The notes under the pieces are model-generated. The model ran no database searches. It had not been told where the DNA came from and saw nothing but the letters and a program-made list of their open reading frames with translations. DNA of 64,000 nucleotides from Zingiber officinale (Eukaryota > Streptophyta > Magnoliopsida > Zingiberales > Zingiberaceae): contig NC_055988.1 of assembly GCF_018446385.1 (NCBI RefSeq), positions 163,134,209 to 163,198,208 on the forward strand, given 5' to 3'. Position numbers and translations under genes: made by a program. Shown in pieces: positions 1 to 13,000 of the stretch (positions within the stretch are counted from its first letter, which is position 1; the number at the start of each line of letters is the position of its first letter).

Positions 1-184
1 GTGTCTCATCCCTCGAACGCACAGAGCCTGTCAGCTCTCTCCCATGTCGTCCTTCTCACTAGGTCGTCTTCCGCTCAACTTCCTGTGCTCCTAAGCTCTT
101 ACACACTTAGACGCAGAGATCATAATATAATAGGACTTAACCTAACTTGTTGATCACGCCAAAAATAACCTTGGGGTTCCAACA
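1..184 (-). repeat. 3' LTR (partial) of Copia element 1
   Basis: Ends on the plus strand with ggggttccaaca, that is a minus-strand LTR start TGTTGGAACCCC. It matches the ends of the LTRs at 2237-2982, 32899-33715 and 62475-63480. The other LTR boundary is outside the window. Confidence 0.8.
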
Positions 185-199
185 ATCTCCCCTTTTCTT
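185..199 (-). other. Polypurine tract of Copia element 1
   Basis: The minus strand reads AAGAAAAGGGGAGAT and directly abuts the LTR start TGTTGG. This is the usual plus-strand priming site of plant Copia elements. Confidence 0.75.
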
Positions 200-819
200 A
201 ATGTGAACAACCCAAGTTAATTTAGGGTAAACAAATATAAAGTTAAAGCAACAAAAATATAAGTATGCAATAAAGTGCAAAAAGATTAAAATTTAAAATT
301 TGGTATCAAGATTAATTTTAAAATTTAAAATTTGGTATAACTAGTACCTCCCCCTAAACTTAATCTTCCCTTCTCCCCCTTTGATCACATAAAAATTGGG
401 GTAACAAAAAAGCTAAGTGTAACTTTCCAAAAAAAAAAAAGTAAGTATTTTTGAAAAAAAAAATTTGATATCGCTTAGAAAAAATTTTGAAACTCTAAGT
501 TTTGGGGAAAAAAAATTCTAAGTTATGAAATTGACAAAAATTGAAAGCATTATGTTAACTAACTATTTCATCCTTATCAGTTTATCAATTAAACATTTTA
601 TTTCGTTAATCAGCTTCCAGACTGTGGTGAGACACTATGGCTTCTTGATTATTGGATCATCAACCACTTCTAGACAAAGTCTCATAATGAAATCAAATAT
701 TTAATGTACTCTCTAAAAGCCCCAAGTCTAATTTAATTTTAATTTAGACAAGTCTTTGGAACCCAATATAGGTTCCAGTCTACTAGATTAATTAAAAATC
801 TTTTCGATATATATTTCTT

Positions 820-2179
820 TTAAATTTTCTTAACTTGTCCTTTGTGATATTTAAAATACCAGTTCAAATTATATCTTTTATTGTTTTGATTAAACGAACA
901 TGCATGATTTTTCAAGTATGCCATTTCTTTTTGTAAATTATCATTCTCCAATTTTATTTTATCAAATTCTTCTAATGGACAAGATTTTGCTAGAATTAAT
1001 TTTAATTCTTTAATTTCTTTTTTAATTTGCAACAATCTTTAGATAATAATTTAATGAATTTAAACATCTTATCGGGAGGAAGAGATCGTACCTGACTTAC
1101 CTTGTCGATCTTGTTTTCCGTGGCTCCCCCTGAACTGCTGCTTTCTTCCGATGTCGCTCCCCCTTCATCGATGCTCTCGATACTCATCTCAGACGAGCTT
1201 TCTTCATCTTCTTGATGACTTGCCATCAATACAAGTCCGGAAAAGGCTTCGACCTCTAATTCAGACGACGTTTCATCCCACATCGCCTTTAGGGTCTTGT
1301 ATTTGTTCTTTTGAACGGGCTTCTTATTCTTGCCTTTGTCATTTTCGTTTAACATTGGGTAGTTGTCTTTAGCGTACCCTTCTTCATTACAGTGGTAGCA
1401 TCTGATTATCTTTTTCTTTCTACCCTGCAGATGGTTAGATTTTCGAGTTTTAAATAATTTCTTAAACTATCTTACCATCATTACCATTTCATTGTCATCG
1501 AGAGAGGAGCCCGAAGTTTGTTCGTCCATTTTTGTCTTAAGGGCAATATTGTGCTTTGGCTCCTTTGGATCTGCACATCTTATTTCGTGGACTTCAAAGG
1601 TAGAAAATAATTCTTCTAACGTAGTTGAATCTAAATCCTTAGATAAGTAATAGGCATCTACTAATGATGCTCATTCAGTACTTCTAGTGAATGCGTTAAG
1701 TGCGTACCTTTGCGAATCTCGGATTCTCGGTTACTTACATTTTCTTCGAGATTCGTGAGTCCAGTGATGAGCTCCTTGATCCTTGAGTGAAGGTGTGCAA
1801 CTGTTTCATCTTATTCCAGTTTGATGTTGCTGATCTGGTTTTTGAGCAGATCTCGTCTTGCGAGTTTTGCCTCCGAGGTTCCTTCGTGTAGTTCCAGGAA
1901 TTTCTCCTAGAGCTCCTTCGCAAACTCGTAGGCTCTAATCTGATTGACTTCTTATGGTGGTAGAATACTTAGCAGATGAAACTCTACTTTGCCGTTTGCC
2001 ACGAAATTAGCTTGCTCCTTTTCGGTCCAGTGGAATTTATCTTTACCTTCGGATGCTACAAAATCAAACTTCATTATTAAAAATAAATCGAAATCTGTCT
2101 TAAAAAATACCTCCATCTTCTTTTTCCAGTTGGCGAAGTACCCCTCGAACTTTGGTGGATGGATGCTTGAACCGGCCAT
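820..2179 (-). pseudogene. Decayed Copia gag of element 1
   Basis: Retrotransposon structural protein, which packages element RNA. The N-terminal piece (2179-1952) has the gag start signature with PPKFEGYFANWKKKMEVFF. A middle piece follows in another frame (1923-1735), and an acidic Ser/Glu-rich piece lies at 1355-1002. Between them (about 1366-1402) the zinc knuckle can be read as CYHCNEEGYAKDNYP. Relative to the Cx2Cx4Hx4C knuckle, the His and the last Cys are lost. At 1035-820 there is a Leu/Lys/Glu-rich, probably coiled-coil segment. Frameshifts and stops mean it cannot make a full Gag. The same order of parts is seen in the gag remnants at 18206-19364 and 61558-63978. Confidence 0.75.
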
Positions 2180-2222
2180 CTCGTGTGCTTTGTTCGGTGG
2201 TTAGTCCTCCTGAAGCAACTTA

Positions 2223-2234
2223 GCTCTGATACCA
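2223..2234 (-). other. Primer-binding site (initiator tRNA-Met type)
   Basis: The minus strand reads TGGTATCAGAGC, the standard complement of the plant initiator tRNA-Met 3' end. It lies 2 bp inside the 5' LTR (2237-2982) and fixes the orientation of element 1. Confidence 0.9.
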
Positions 2235-2236
2235 CT

Positions 2237-2982
2237 TGCTGATCCAAGTCGGTCGGCTAGAGAGGGTTACGTTGCTTGAAAATCTTTAAAATGATACCTT
2301 CTCGATCTTTCAACTCAAGTTAGCATCAATAACAAATAAAATTAAACAGAAATAACAACTTAAATAAAATTAGTAAAAGGCACCAAAATTTACTTGGTTA
2401 CAACCTAGTTGGTTGTTAATCAAAGACAAATGACAGCTCTTAAGAATCTCTTTCACTGAAGGCGAAGAAGCCTTTTACACTCGTTAATAGCTCAGACTAT
2501 TGCTAGAAAATCAATATAGAAGTTGTTACTACTTTCCTAGGTCCAGGGGTCTTTTTATAGCCCTTGGAAAAACTTATCCTCAGGCTGAAGGCACCTTGAA
2601 GGCGCCTCAAGCAGTTCCATAGCTCCACTCTAGGTCTTCCGTTGCTCTAATCATCTGGATGATTTCGACCAACCGAAATCAGGCTCACCTGAATCTAATT
2701 TCGGCCTTCTTCTCAAGCAGGCTTCCGCTCCGGCTTCTCGTCCCTCAAACGTTGTGCACGTCCTTCTCACCTACCGGCGTACTCTTCCGCAGCGTCTCAT
2801 CTCGTCCCTCGGACGCACTGAGCCCGTCGACTCTCTCCCGTGGCGTCCTTCTTGTTAGCTGTGTCTTTCGTTCGACTTCTTGTGCTCCTAAGCTTCTGCA
2901 CACTTAGACACATTGATCAAAATATAACAGGACATAATCTAACTTGGTTGATCACAACCAAAATAATTTTGGAGTTCCAATA
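2237..2982 (-). repeat. 5' LTR of Copia element 1
   Basis: 746 bp. The outer end is ccaata, a one-base change from the ccaaca of sister LTRs. A minus-strand TATAAAAAG lies near 2551-2559 and fits the U3/R promoter. It carries a GGCGCC palindrome near 2600. Confidence 0.8.
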
Positions 2983-4290
2983 AAATCTTGGTATCAAATG
3001 TTTAGTAAGTGAAGTCCCAGTAAATTAGAAAAGACTAAATGTTTGGAAAAAGTCTTAGAGTTACTGCCTCTTGGCATATAGAAGCCCCGGAGATGGATTT
3101 CCTAGCAAGTTCAATTGATATTAAGGTCATTTGCATATCTGAAGAGATATTGGCTTAATCGATCCATATCAAGTAGGATTCAAAGGATTGAAACTTGTCT
3201 AGAGGAATATTGGATCGGCTTGAAGAAATATCCAACGAGAGTACGAATTGTATTTTAGCTTTTTGTTAGAATTTTCTACTTAGGTGTAGACTAAATTAGG
3301 GAACATGTATTCTAGGTCGAATTCAACGAGATTACTTGGCGAATCAAGATTAATCAACTAACATATAAGATTAGTCGACTGGTTAATTAGCTATGTCGAA
3401 AATAGAAAGGGTTTGTTTATGGGCTCAATAGACTAGATGTCAAAATAAGTCAACTTAGTCTCCTAAGTTGACTTGTAACTTGATTGGTATCTATGAATTC
3501 GACCAATAATTATATTGTTGATTGACTTTATTATTTTTAGGACAAGGCCCTCCAAACTTCCTCCATATTGAGCTCACCTTGTTCTGGATCTTCAAGCCAT
3601 TGAACTAACAACCCTCTGCCAACCTTAATCTCTTGGACTCCTATCAACATATCAAACTCCTAATCAACCTTGACCTCTTGAATTTCTAATCTACCAACCC
3701 TACTTCACCTAGTCACGTGCTCTACTACCTACCAATCTCCTAGTTGAACTACACCAACAATTAATCTCACTAATCTCCATGTGCAACCAATCAAGCACCT
3801 CAGCACTTTGTGCACAATAAATTACAAATATAAAATGAACTTAATTTAAATTCGTTTTCAATCAACTCTATTTGATATCTTTATTTTTAAAAAGGAAAAG
3901 GTTAGGAACCTTGATTCTATTAATTATGTAAGAGAATTTTTTAAAAAGTGGCGTGCCTATGAAACCTCGCCATCAAAACTATGTAGAATACTCCTTCCTC
4001 GGCCTCCAACAGCTGCCAAAGTTTGACTTTAGCGTTTACTTTTCATTTGAACCCATATTTTGAGTACCTTGATGTTCTAAAACATAATTACATCTATTAA
4101 TAATTCCTTTTTTCCCCTGATATTTGATTATACGATGACATCTGTCTCAAATTAATTAACCACAGCTTAATTTAATTAATATTATGGATGCCTAATTATA
4201 TTCCGCTGACGACTTGACATTTGGACAGCTGCCTCGAACCTTCGGCCCACCTCGTGAGAAAGTTCATGGCCGATGGCTAGCTGCTCTGCA
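2983..4290. other. Intergenic, upstream of the WRKY gene
   Basis: No convincing coding potential. W-box cores are present at 4023-4028 (TTGACT) and about 4213 (TTGACA). Such sites often mediate auto- or cross-regulation of WRKY genes, but whether they act here is inference. The stretch 3280-3560 contains repeated GTCGAC/GTTGACT-rich text resembling 5690-5900. Confidence 0.5.
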
Positions 4291-4300
4291 GTATATCTAT
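4291..4300 (+). promoter_or_regulatory. Probable TATA box of the WRKY gene
   Basis: GTATATCTAT lies 48-57 bp upstream of the chosen ATG. A start of transcription about 30 bp downstream would give a very short leader. Moderate support only. Confidence 0.4.
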
Positions 4301-4347
4301 AGATAGACCACCACCACTGACTCCATGAAACCTCGTAACATGTGGCC

Positions 4348-4749
4348 ATGGCGGCTACGTTAGACCACCACCTCCTCACTGCCATGTCCTCCTTCCTCCT
4401 CCTCGACGACTACCCTCAACGGTCTTCTCCTTCGGACAACCTCCCCGGCTGCCATGAAGCATGGCGAGCTTCCAGCGATCCGTTTTGCCCAACTGACATC
4501 GATGGTGTCATCCAGTAAGCGATAGATCACAGCTTGTTACTTGATTAATCTAGCTATATATCGCGATCGAATTAATGATTTTAAGAACATGTACATATTT
4601 GCGATCGATGCAGGAACGATTCGAATAGAATGAAAGCAGGGATTGGATGCAGGATTGGGTTTAGAACCGAGTCAGAGGTGGAGATCTTAGACGATGGGTA
4701 CAAGTGGAGAAAGTACGGAAAGAAGTCCGTGAAGAACAGTCCAAATCCC

Positions 4750-4784
<35 letters not shown>

Positions 4785-5102
4785 TGTGATTTCTTGCATG
4801 CTTGAAATACTAATTAAAATCGATTAATTGTGTGTTGTTGTAGGAATTACTTTCGCTGCTCCAGGGAGGGTTGTGGGGTGAAGAAGAGAGTGGAGCGAGA
4901 CCGTGAGGATCCGAGGTTTGTGGTGACAACATACGACGGAGTGCACAACCACGTCAGTCCACTGGACGTTTCCTACGGCTACTCCCGGCTTCGTGAGGTG
5001 GAGGCGACGACGACGGTGCAGGACTGGTGGCAGAGCATGCAGGCGGCGGCGCCGCCGCCGGAGGTTCCTGGTTCATGGAAGATGCCGTCGCCGACTTGGT
5101 GA
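4348..5102 (+). CDS. Group IIc WRKY transcription factor, WRKYGKK variant (WRKY50/51-like)
   Basis: Three exons, 4348-4514, 4614-4751 and 4844-5102, with GT-AG introns, give 187 aa. The WRKY domain has WRKYGKK at residues 87-93 and a C2H2 zinc finger with C107, C112, H136 and H138 (Cx4C, x23, HxH), as in group IIc. The second intron falls after the PNPR motif, the conserved intron site of this class. The N-terminus is short, with a Leu-rich/acidic patch. The C-terminus is short and has Trp and an Ala/Pro-rich stretch. WRKY proteins are nuclear DNA-binding regulators of defence and stress genes. The Q-to-K change (GQK to GKK) is known in the WRKY50/51 class and alters W-box preference. The ATG was chosen because it opens exon 1 in frame with the domain. 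A 13-codon upstream ORF (4325-4363) overlaps it out of frame. Confidence 0.9.
4753..4782 (+). repeat. (TA)15 microsatellite in WRKY intron 2
   Basis: Thirty bases of uninterrupted TA begin at the second base of the GT donor, so the 5' splice-site context is itself part of the microsatellite. Confidence 0.95.
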
Positions 5103-7001
5103 AAGTGAGGTTTTGATGGCATATATGTACGGGAATGGGAGGAAGTTTGGTTGCTTGACGTTATATTGTGTGTGGGTGGATTGTGAAAGTGACTAGGAAT
5201 GTGTTTCGCCAAAGACGGTAACGGTCAAAGGATTCTCTAACAAAGATTTGGAAATTATAGCTTTCTTTTTATGATTTTAAAGTCTGAAAGATCTTTTTAT
5301 AAAAAATATATAATTTAAATCAAGGTGATAAAATAAAAGAAATCTAAATATCAAGATAATTATAATGAGGACAATATATAAATTGGTCTAATAATGTTGA
5401 GCTGATGGATCTTTGTTATAAGAATTTTTTGATTTATTCTGATGATCAATAAAAAATTCTCTAGAACTAACTTGGTTATCCAAAATGAATTAATATAAAT
5501 TAGATACATGATGTCAACTAAAAATAAATGATGATGACACGAAGATGACGGGTAATGAAAAATTATGTGATCCATAATATCTGAAGTTCACAACTCTAGA
5601 TTGCATAGACTTTATTGAGAGTCCTTAATAGAAAAATATGAATTTTCCAATCATAGTCTAAACTTAGTTTGATTTTAAAGGTTTATAAGAGTTTAGGGTC
5701 TAGATGACTAGAGTCTTGTGCTTAGCAAAGACTTAATATCTATTTTAATTTGAGTCAACTACCTAGAATGTTAATTAAGTAAAAACTTATGTGACTGGAT
5801 AAAATAAATTAACTAAATTAACTAAGTCTACTATCATAGGTATTAATCAAATGAAATGATTGAGTCAATTAGATTTTATAGAGTTGACTAAGGATAAAAG
5901 TTAGAGCAAATAATTTTCTGATCTTTTCCAACTCAAGCAAATGGTTGAATCAATTGAATACTAATGGTTTGTGACGTACTAATAATTTATGTATAATAAC
6001 ATTTGCGTTTTATTTTGATGCAAATAACAGGTAGGAAAATATACCGACATGATAAAGGTTAAATTTAGATTCCAAACATAGTTTATTTATTTTACATTTA
6101 CATATAATATTCAAATTATATAATATTATTATTATTAAATTAAAATTAAAATTAAGTTGCAAATTACAATATCATAAACATTTAATTAAAATTTTTAAAT
6201 TTATCTTTCTATTTTTTTCCCTTCCTTTTATTTTTTAAACTTTCTAATTCCTTTATTTTTCTAATATATTCCAAACTTTTTGAAAAACTAATTTTTCTTT
6301 ATATTTAATTTTTAAAAAAAATACAAAAAATATTTCATTTATCCTTCTTTGACGAAATGAGTGGAATACTATTGCTCTTTCATTCCCTCCAATACAAATT
6401 AGTTTATCCTCTAAAATTTACAGATTATTCAAAATATCAGTTTTCTCACCAACAGGTGATTAAAGGTACAGATAAACACTGTGTGAAACAAAATCAGCAA
6501 ATTTTGACGATATTCTCTCAGAGATATATGACGTAGAAGAACCAACAACAATAACGACCAAACGTTATCCCACTCCTATCGTAGAACCAAACTGGAAAAA
6601 TAAGTATAATCCAGATCAAATAAACTTCATGAAATAAATACTCCTAGCTATTATATATCTGATTCAAGTGGAAAGTAAATAAGCATACAGATCCTCATTA
6701 CACATTTGGAACAACCAAGGAGTCGAGCCAAGACAGATTGCAAAAGAGCCTAGATACACAGAGTTATATATTTGACGAATGTGATTAAGTAAACTTACCC
6801 TGTTTCTCCACAAAATGGATGGCTAATGACAGATTGAAGTTCCAAGTTAATTTCTCAATCCCATGTTACATTACCAAAAACCCATGGTGTCCAGGTATTT
6901 GTTCATATGCTTTGTATCATATCAGTACTTGAGCGAGGTAGTCCTGCAGAAGAATAGAAACGTCTAGGAAATCAACTTTCAATCCTCAACCAAATAAATG
7001 T
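5103..7001. other. Intergenic between WRKY and DUF1664 genes
   Basis: 3' flank of the WRKY gene followed by AT-rich DNA, with no supported gene. The last part (about 6800-7001) is probably the 3' UTR of the minus-strand DUF1664 gene. Confidence 0.5.
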
Positions 7002-10000
7002 TCAGGGTGATGAGAAGGGTGTCGCTGACCGGGACAAGCTCTTGGACTTCAAGTTGTCCACTGAGTTGGCATCATTCTGCATGATTGCATCAATCTTAGA
7101 TGCGTCGGAACTTTCAATTTCAAGTGCCTCTACTATATGCTGCAAACCCTGTACAATGAAAAATGATAAGAGTGAAAAGTTCATATATTTCTACAGGTCA
7201 AGTTACCATATAAAGATCAGAATTTCTCAAAGATCATGTAAATCTTGGTTACAAAAGGATCAAGTATTTCCAACAATGTAAATCCGACTCCACTACATTT
7301 TTTATTTTATTTCTATATTCGAATCACCTCTATCAGCACCTGTTGAAATATGTATGTTTCACAGGTACCTAAAATTTAGCGAAACCTGACTTGTTCACTG
7401 CTCGAAAACTAATGTCTCAACACTGAACTGAAATGTATATTTGATGATTACCTAAACTTTACCCAAACACTAACATCTCAGCGTCTGACTAAAATATGTA
7501 TATTTCACGGATGCCTAAAATTTAACCATGCCTGACTTGTTCATTGCCCATACACGAACCCATTTATTAGGCATCAGAACTTATCATAAGTGGGTCAGGA
7601 AATATACTGCCCTCTACCACCCTTTGAACATTTAAGTGGCGCAACATATGCAAGTCATGGAACGACATGTGCTCGTAAATTGAAAGTATGGTATTCAATA
7701 AGAAACAGAAACCTTCAAACTTTTATGCTCGTCAGCTCCAAGAAAACCACGCCTCCCACCATTATTGGGGCTATCCTGTAGTGCAAATGTAAAATTATAA
7801 TAAAAATGGGGATGGGAAATATTTTAAATAATGTGTGGAAATGATAAAGCATTACATAATAATCAGTGAAACAAACTGGCCAAGTTATAACAGAAAAAAC
7901 TGATGTAGTTAGGGTACATCATGTAGAAGTTGAAATGGGGAGATAAACCCATACAAAAATTATTAAAATCTTAGCCAAAGCATGATATTGGTACAAACAG
8001 ATAGAAATTACTGGTGCAAGATAATTAGTTAAGCATATGCAATAAGAAGTAGTGTCAAGTGGGTCGGCCCACACTCAATCTGGCCCAACATGACAGCATA
8101 GAGAGAAATAGGTCGGATCGTGTCTGCAGCACAATGCTTTGTAAAATTTTGATCACAGAATGAACTAGTTTCTGCATTTTATTAAAAAAATTTGCAGCAC
8201 AACGCATTGTAAAAAACTAAAATTATTGTCCTTACACACCCTATGGTACAAGCATTTCTAATAAGCAGTATTAAAGATATCAGAAACAGACAAAGTTAGA
8301 TAAAAAAAAGTATCCAGGTTTTATTAAAGTTAAACAAATCACAAACCAATTGCAAAGTTTTCCTAACAAAATTGATTAGAAATACAAAAATCTTCTCTAA
8401 ATTGAAGTGAACTATATTGCATATTAATTATAAGAAACCATTTTTTTATATGAAACAGTGATAACTGCAATCAAAATGGAAGTGATTTTTCATATTAAAA
8501 AAGTGGTTACTTTAACTAATTAACCATGTATGTATGCTTGCTTAGACTTTAGAGATTCATCTCTTTGTACTAGATTAAGTATAAAGATAAATTGATGGAA
8601 AATTTGGAGCAATTTGAATGTTAAGGAACTAAATTTTAATTAATTGTGTGCAAAGATTAAAGAAATCAAAATTAGCATAAAAAAGAATTGGGACAATGGA
8701 GGGATAAGGTCCATCTTGATGACAACTAAAGAACAAAATCACAGAATGAAATAAGAATGACTATCTTACCACCAGGAAATCTGGTATTTTCCCACCTTTA
8801 CCTTCTACAAACTGGCAAAGGTACATAACGCCAGTGCATGCCAAATTCTGTAATCACAGAAACAATGAAAATGGATAGTACAGTACGCGGCAATATTTAT
8901 TTGTTTGGCAATAAGAGGAAATATCATAAAAGGTAAGCTATTGAACAAGGATTAAAGCATCACAATTTCAATTCAGTCACCTGTTTAACTTCAATGGAAC
9001 TCATTCTCCCATTCTGCACATAAAATTATTGAATCATTAAAAAAAAAGAACATCACCAAAATCAGTTAAGCAGAGACAAGCAACGGTGCTCACCAGACCA
9101 CAAAGCAGTTGTTGCAGGTTATTCAATTCAAAGCCAATATTTTCAACCTTTCCATGAACATCAATTACCTATTTCCGGAACAAGAAAGATTTGAAAGAGT
9201 ATAACATGACAGCAGCTTTGTGAAATTGGAAAGATGTAACATTTATACTTCTTTGCTATGTCCATAATTAATAGCAATCTTTGTAATAGCAAGTATAGAA
9301 GATTTGATGAAAGATAGTAACTACAAATAGTTAGCATTATGGCCAGCCATGAAAACTAAAACTGAAATCATAATTCAGAGAGCTGCTGCAAATCATGATA
9401 GTAGCAGACAAACAAAGACAATTTGTTATCATGTCAAAAGAAAATGTAATTACAGCCCCAAAATCACCAAGCTAATAGTAGAGGTAAAAAAGATAATTAC
9501 TTGATTTTTTATTTCTCCAGATATCTCCTTTTGCTCATCCAGTTTCCCATCCAAATTCTCAATTCTCTGGGTAAGATGTTTCTTAGCTTGCTGTAAATAG
9601 ATAAATAAACCTTTTCTTCAGTATAATGATATATAAAAGGGATTGTATATAAGGGATTAAATGATATGAAGTTAAAAAGAGCACAAATACTACAAATTAG
9701 ACTAAGAAAAATGATTGATTTACACGACAAATGAAATATCAAATATTCCGATAAAGCATATCAAGAAGGTTTAAAATATTGAAATTCATTAGATTGCTAA
9801 TACATTTTCATTCTTCTATCTATATTTATTGATTAATTTGATCACCTCATTTTTAAGGTTTAAAAAAAAACTTACAATTAATTATGTTTAAATTTTTAGC
9901 TTGAAGCATTGTAAATTGTATTGTTCTTTCATTTCATAATGATTTACACATAATTTATTCAACTTTTGTAGCTCGCATATTGGAATGAGAAACGAGAAAA

Positions 10001-13000
10001 TAATAGTTTTCTAGATCCTATATAAATTGAGACATGATTTGCTTTTGAATTCTACAATATATTAAAACAATTTAACATCATTGTTAAAGATATAATTTTA
10101 TTTTAAATAAATATATAATGTTATGATATTATGTAATTGTGTTTAAAATATATTCATGAGCATTTGATAAAAAAAATCAGCATTAAAAAAATTACTTGTA
10201 TTTTGTTTGATAAAACTTAAATAAAACCCTTGGATGCAATAAAATAATTTAAAATTCCACCATTTGATTTTAATTTAGTTTTGTTTGTTTTACCTGACTA
10301 CAATTATTAAAGTGGACAAGAAATAGAGAGATACAAGTTTTTTAAATTTTGGGATGCTAAATATTAGATTTTAAATTTTGTATAAGCGGTGTTGCTCATC
10401 CAACCTTTGGTTTATGGCTACTATAGCATGACACCCTGCACCATAAAGCTGTTGAGGTGACAACCACTTTACTACCGGCTTGGTTCTACTCTCTCCATGT
10501 TCCATCAACAGGCAAAATTTGGACCTTGGCTCTCTTTTGTAGACAAAGAGACTTGTTCATTTGGCTAGTTCAAGTCGAGGCGGGTCCAAGCTAGTTTTCA
10601 ACTACACCCCTTGGTTCTCTTTTTTAGAACTAGGTTTGTTCATTTGGCTAATTTGGGTGAAGGGAGGTCCAAGCTAGTTTTCAGCTACTTCCAACAAAGT
10701 CTTATTTCACAACTTGCCGCTACTTAGTTCATTTTTATATGTACTAAATAATTTATTTTTTAGTGAAGAAATTTGAAGAGGAAGAAACATAGAAAAATTG
10801 TCATTTCATGGTAATGACCATAAAAGTAAACAACTTGTATTGCATAATGGATAAAGTATCCCTAGTTGAATTGACAATACAAGCAACTTATATTTCAGTT
10901 TCATATGTTTAAAACTATTATTATAATATCAGAATATTTTACTAATTTTAAAACTTTGTTGTGCACTTGTGTCCCCATATCTATGTTTAAAATTCCAACC
11001 CTTTTCCATCAAGTCCCTATTTCTTCACTTTAGAAAAGGAAAAAAAAAACATATTCGACAACTAGATTCATACTTGTGTCAGATACTTGTACCTCAATCC
11101 AACTAACTTAGGCTACAATGATAAAATGAAATTTCCTAAATAAGGAGTCCTAGTTATTGTTTTTACTGATATTACATGTTCTCCAACGATACATTACAGT
11201 TATGGTTGGCTATTTTGATATATAAATGTTACCACTAGTAACAGTGTATTTAGATTTTTTTTTTGTGTAAATTAGACTATATTGTAGAGTCTTAGCATCC
11301 TTTATCGATCTTACAGTAAAAGTTGGAGGATCCCTGTCATTCCTAAGTAGGAAAAAAAGTTTGGCAGACATTATAAAAAAAACTATGAATGAAGATCATT
11401 CAACCAAGAAAAAGAAAAAGACACCATGATCCTAGCTAGTAGCTAGTACATATATTCTCCATCCTTCTATAAGCATCATGTTATTTTCTTCAAAATAATA
11501 TATACCTCTACCAATAAATTCAATGATAAGTAGTGTATTGTATTGCACTTTCCCTATGCTTGATAGGCATAATTTAGCATGAGATTCAATCTTCAAATAT
11601 AATTTTTTAAAGAAAAATATACATAAAGGTTGAGAAGAGACTCACTGCAAGGGCAGCAGAGACTTGATCCAAAGTCTTTGTCATGCTTGCTACAGCATTT
11701 GCCATGTTGCGCTTAGTAACATACATAAAGTCAGAAAAAGAGATGCCCTATCAAAAACATAAAAAGGACTTGATAAGCATACTAAAGAGGACACATAAAC
11801 TATATAAATTGAATTTCACCAAACAATTGCTAAAAGAACCACAAGAGAATGAGGTGTTGAACTAGGATATATTTTTTTATTTATACCCAGGATAAAAAAA
11901 AATACACGAAGAACAAGATAATCTCCATCTTATAGAATTATTTTGCATAGATAAGTGAGAGATTTCTTCAGTAGATAATAGAGTTCCCTCAGACAGAAAT
12001 AAACTAGTAACAGGAAGAATCATACTTTCCACCACATGATGCCATACCCTAATGCTCCGAGGGTGGCAGTTGGAACCACAAGCGATGTCATGTTCCCTGA
12101 TAAGATATAAGATGTAGTTTCAATGAAATTTATCCAATACAACAGCAAGAGTTTTTATTCTTTATATATTATATACAAGAGAAAGAATTTAATTTCTAAA
12201 GTAAAAAAAATAACACAAGAATAATGACCTTTAAAAAAATAAGTCATTAAGGTTTAAACATCACTTGAAAATGTACATCCCATAAGAAATTGCTAAAATA
12301 TGCATAGTGTGTTGATAGTATTATAACTTTTTGGAAAGCTATACTAAGTAACCTTTTTTCCAGTATGAAAAAGTTAAAAAATATATATATTGGCGCAATA
12401 ACATTCAAAATACTTAGGAAAACATGTGAAAATAAATACCTCCTATACCAGAATTTCCATTGAGAACAGTTATGGGACGTGCTGAGGCAATTTGTCGCAC
12501 CTCCATTGCTAAACGACGCACCTGCATATTATTGAAATGTGAGAAAAATTCTGTGCACGTAAAAATAATTCCAAAAATTAACCAGCCCGAACAAAGAAAT
12601 TCATCCCAGTTGAACAATAGATTACAGTATACACGTAAGAAAAAAAGAAATCAAAATGACTAGGGCAGGAAGCAGTAAAAGAACTATCAACGCCCACAAA
12701 TCAACTGAAAGGTCTGCAAAGGATGTCCATCAGTGCCGCAACAAAACATCCAAAATATGGAAATCAAGCTAGACTAAAATGACGATGAAAACAAAAAAAA
12801 ATCAACAAAGCATAAAATGAAATTTTGCCCACCAAGGCATATGGCTAACTAGTTAAACTAGAACGTCAGTTCACCTCAAAATTCTAGTATCTACATCAGT
12901 AATTCACAGGAATTTCAACACAGCTATTAAATGAAATTAGTACCTGTGATGCAAGAACATCAGCGTACTCCGAATCCACAGCTCCTTTCTCTGCAGATTT

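Larger units (their letters stand above)
1..2982 (-). mobile_element. Copia-type LTR element 1, gag only, no pol
   Basis: Minus-strand LTR element whose 3' LTR leaves the window at base 1. In element order: 5' LTR (2982-2237), tRNA-Met type primer site (2234-2223), decayed gag (2179-1002), an AT-rich tract, polypurine tract (199-185) and 3' LTR (184-1). The interior is only about 2.05 kb and no protease, integrase or reverse transcriptase was recognised in it. It is closely similar in layout to the element at 16115-22284. The TSD cannot be tested because one end lies outside. Family-level assignment to Copia rests on the gag type (UBN2/DUF4219-like with a zinc-knuckle remnant). Confidence 0.8.
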
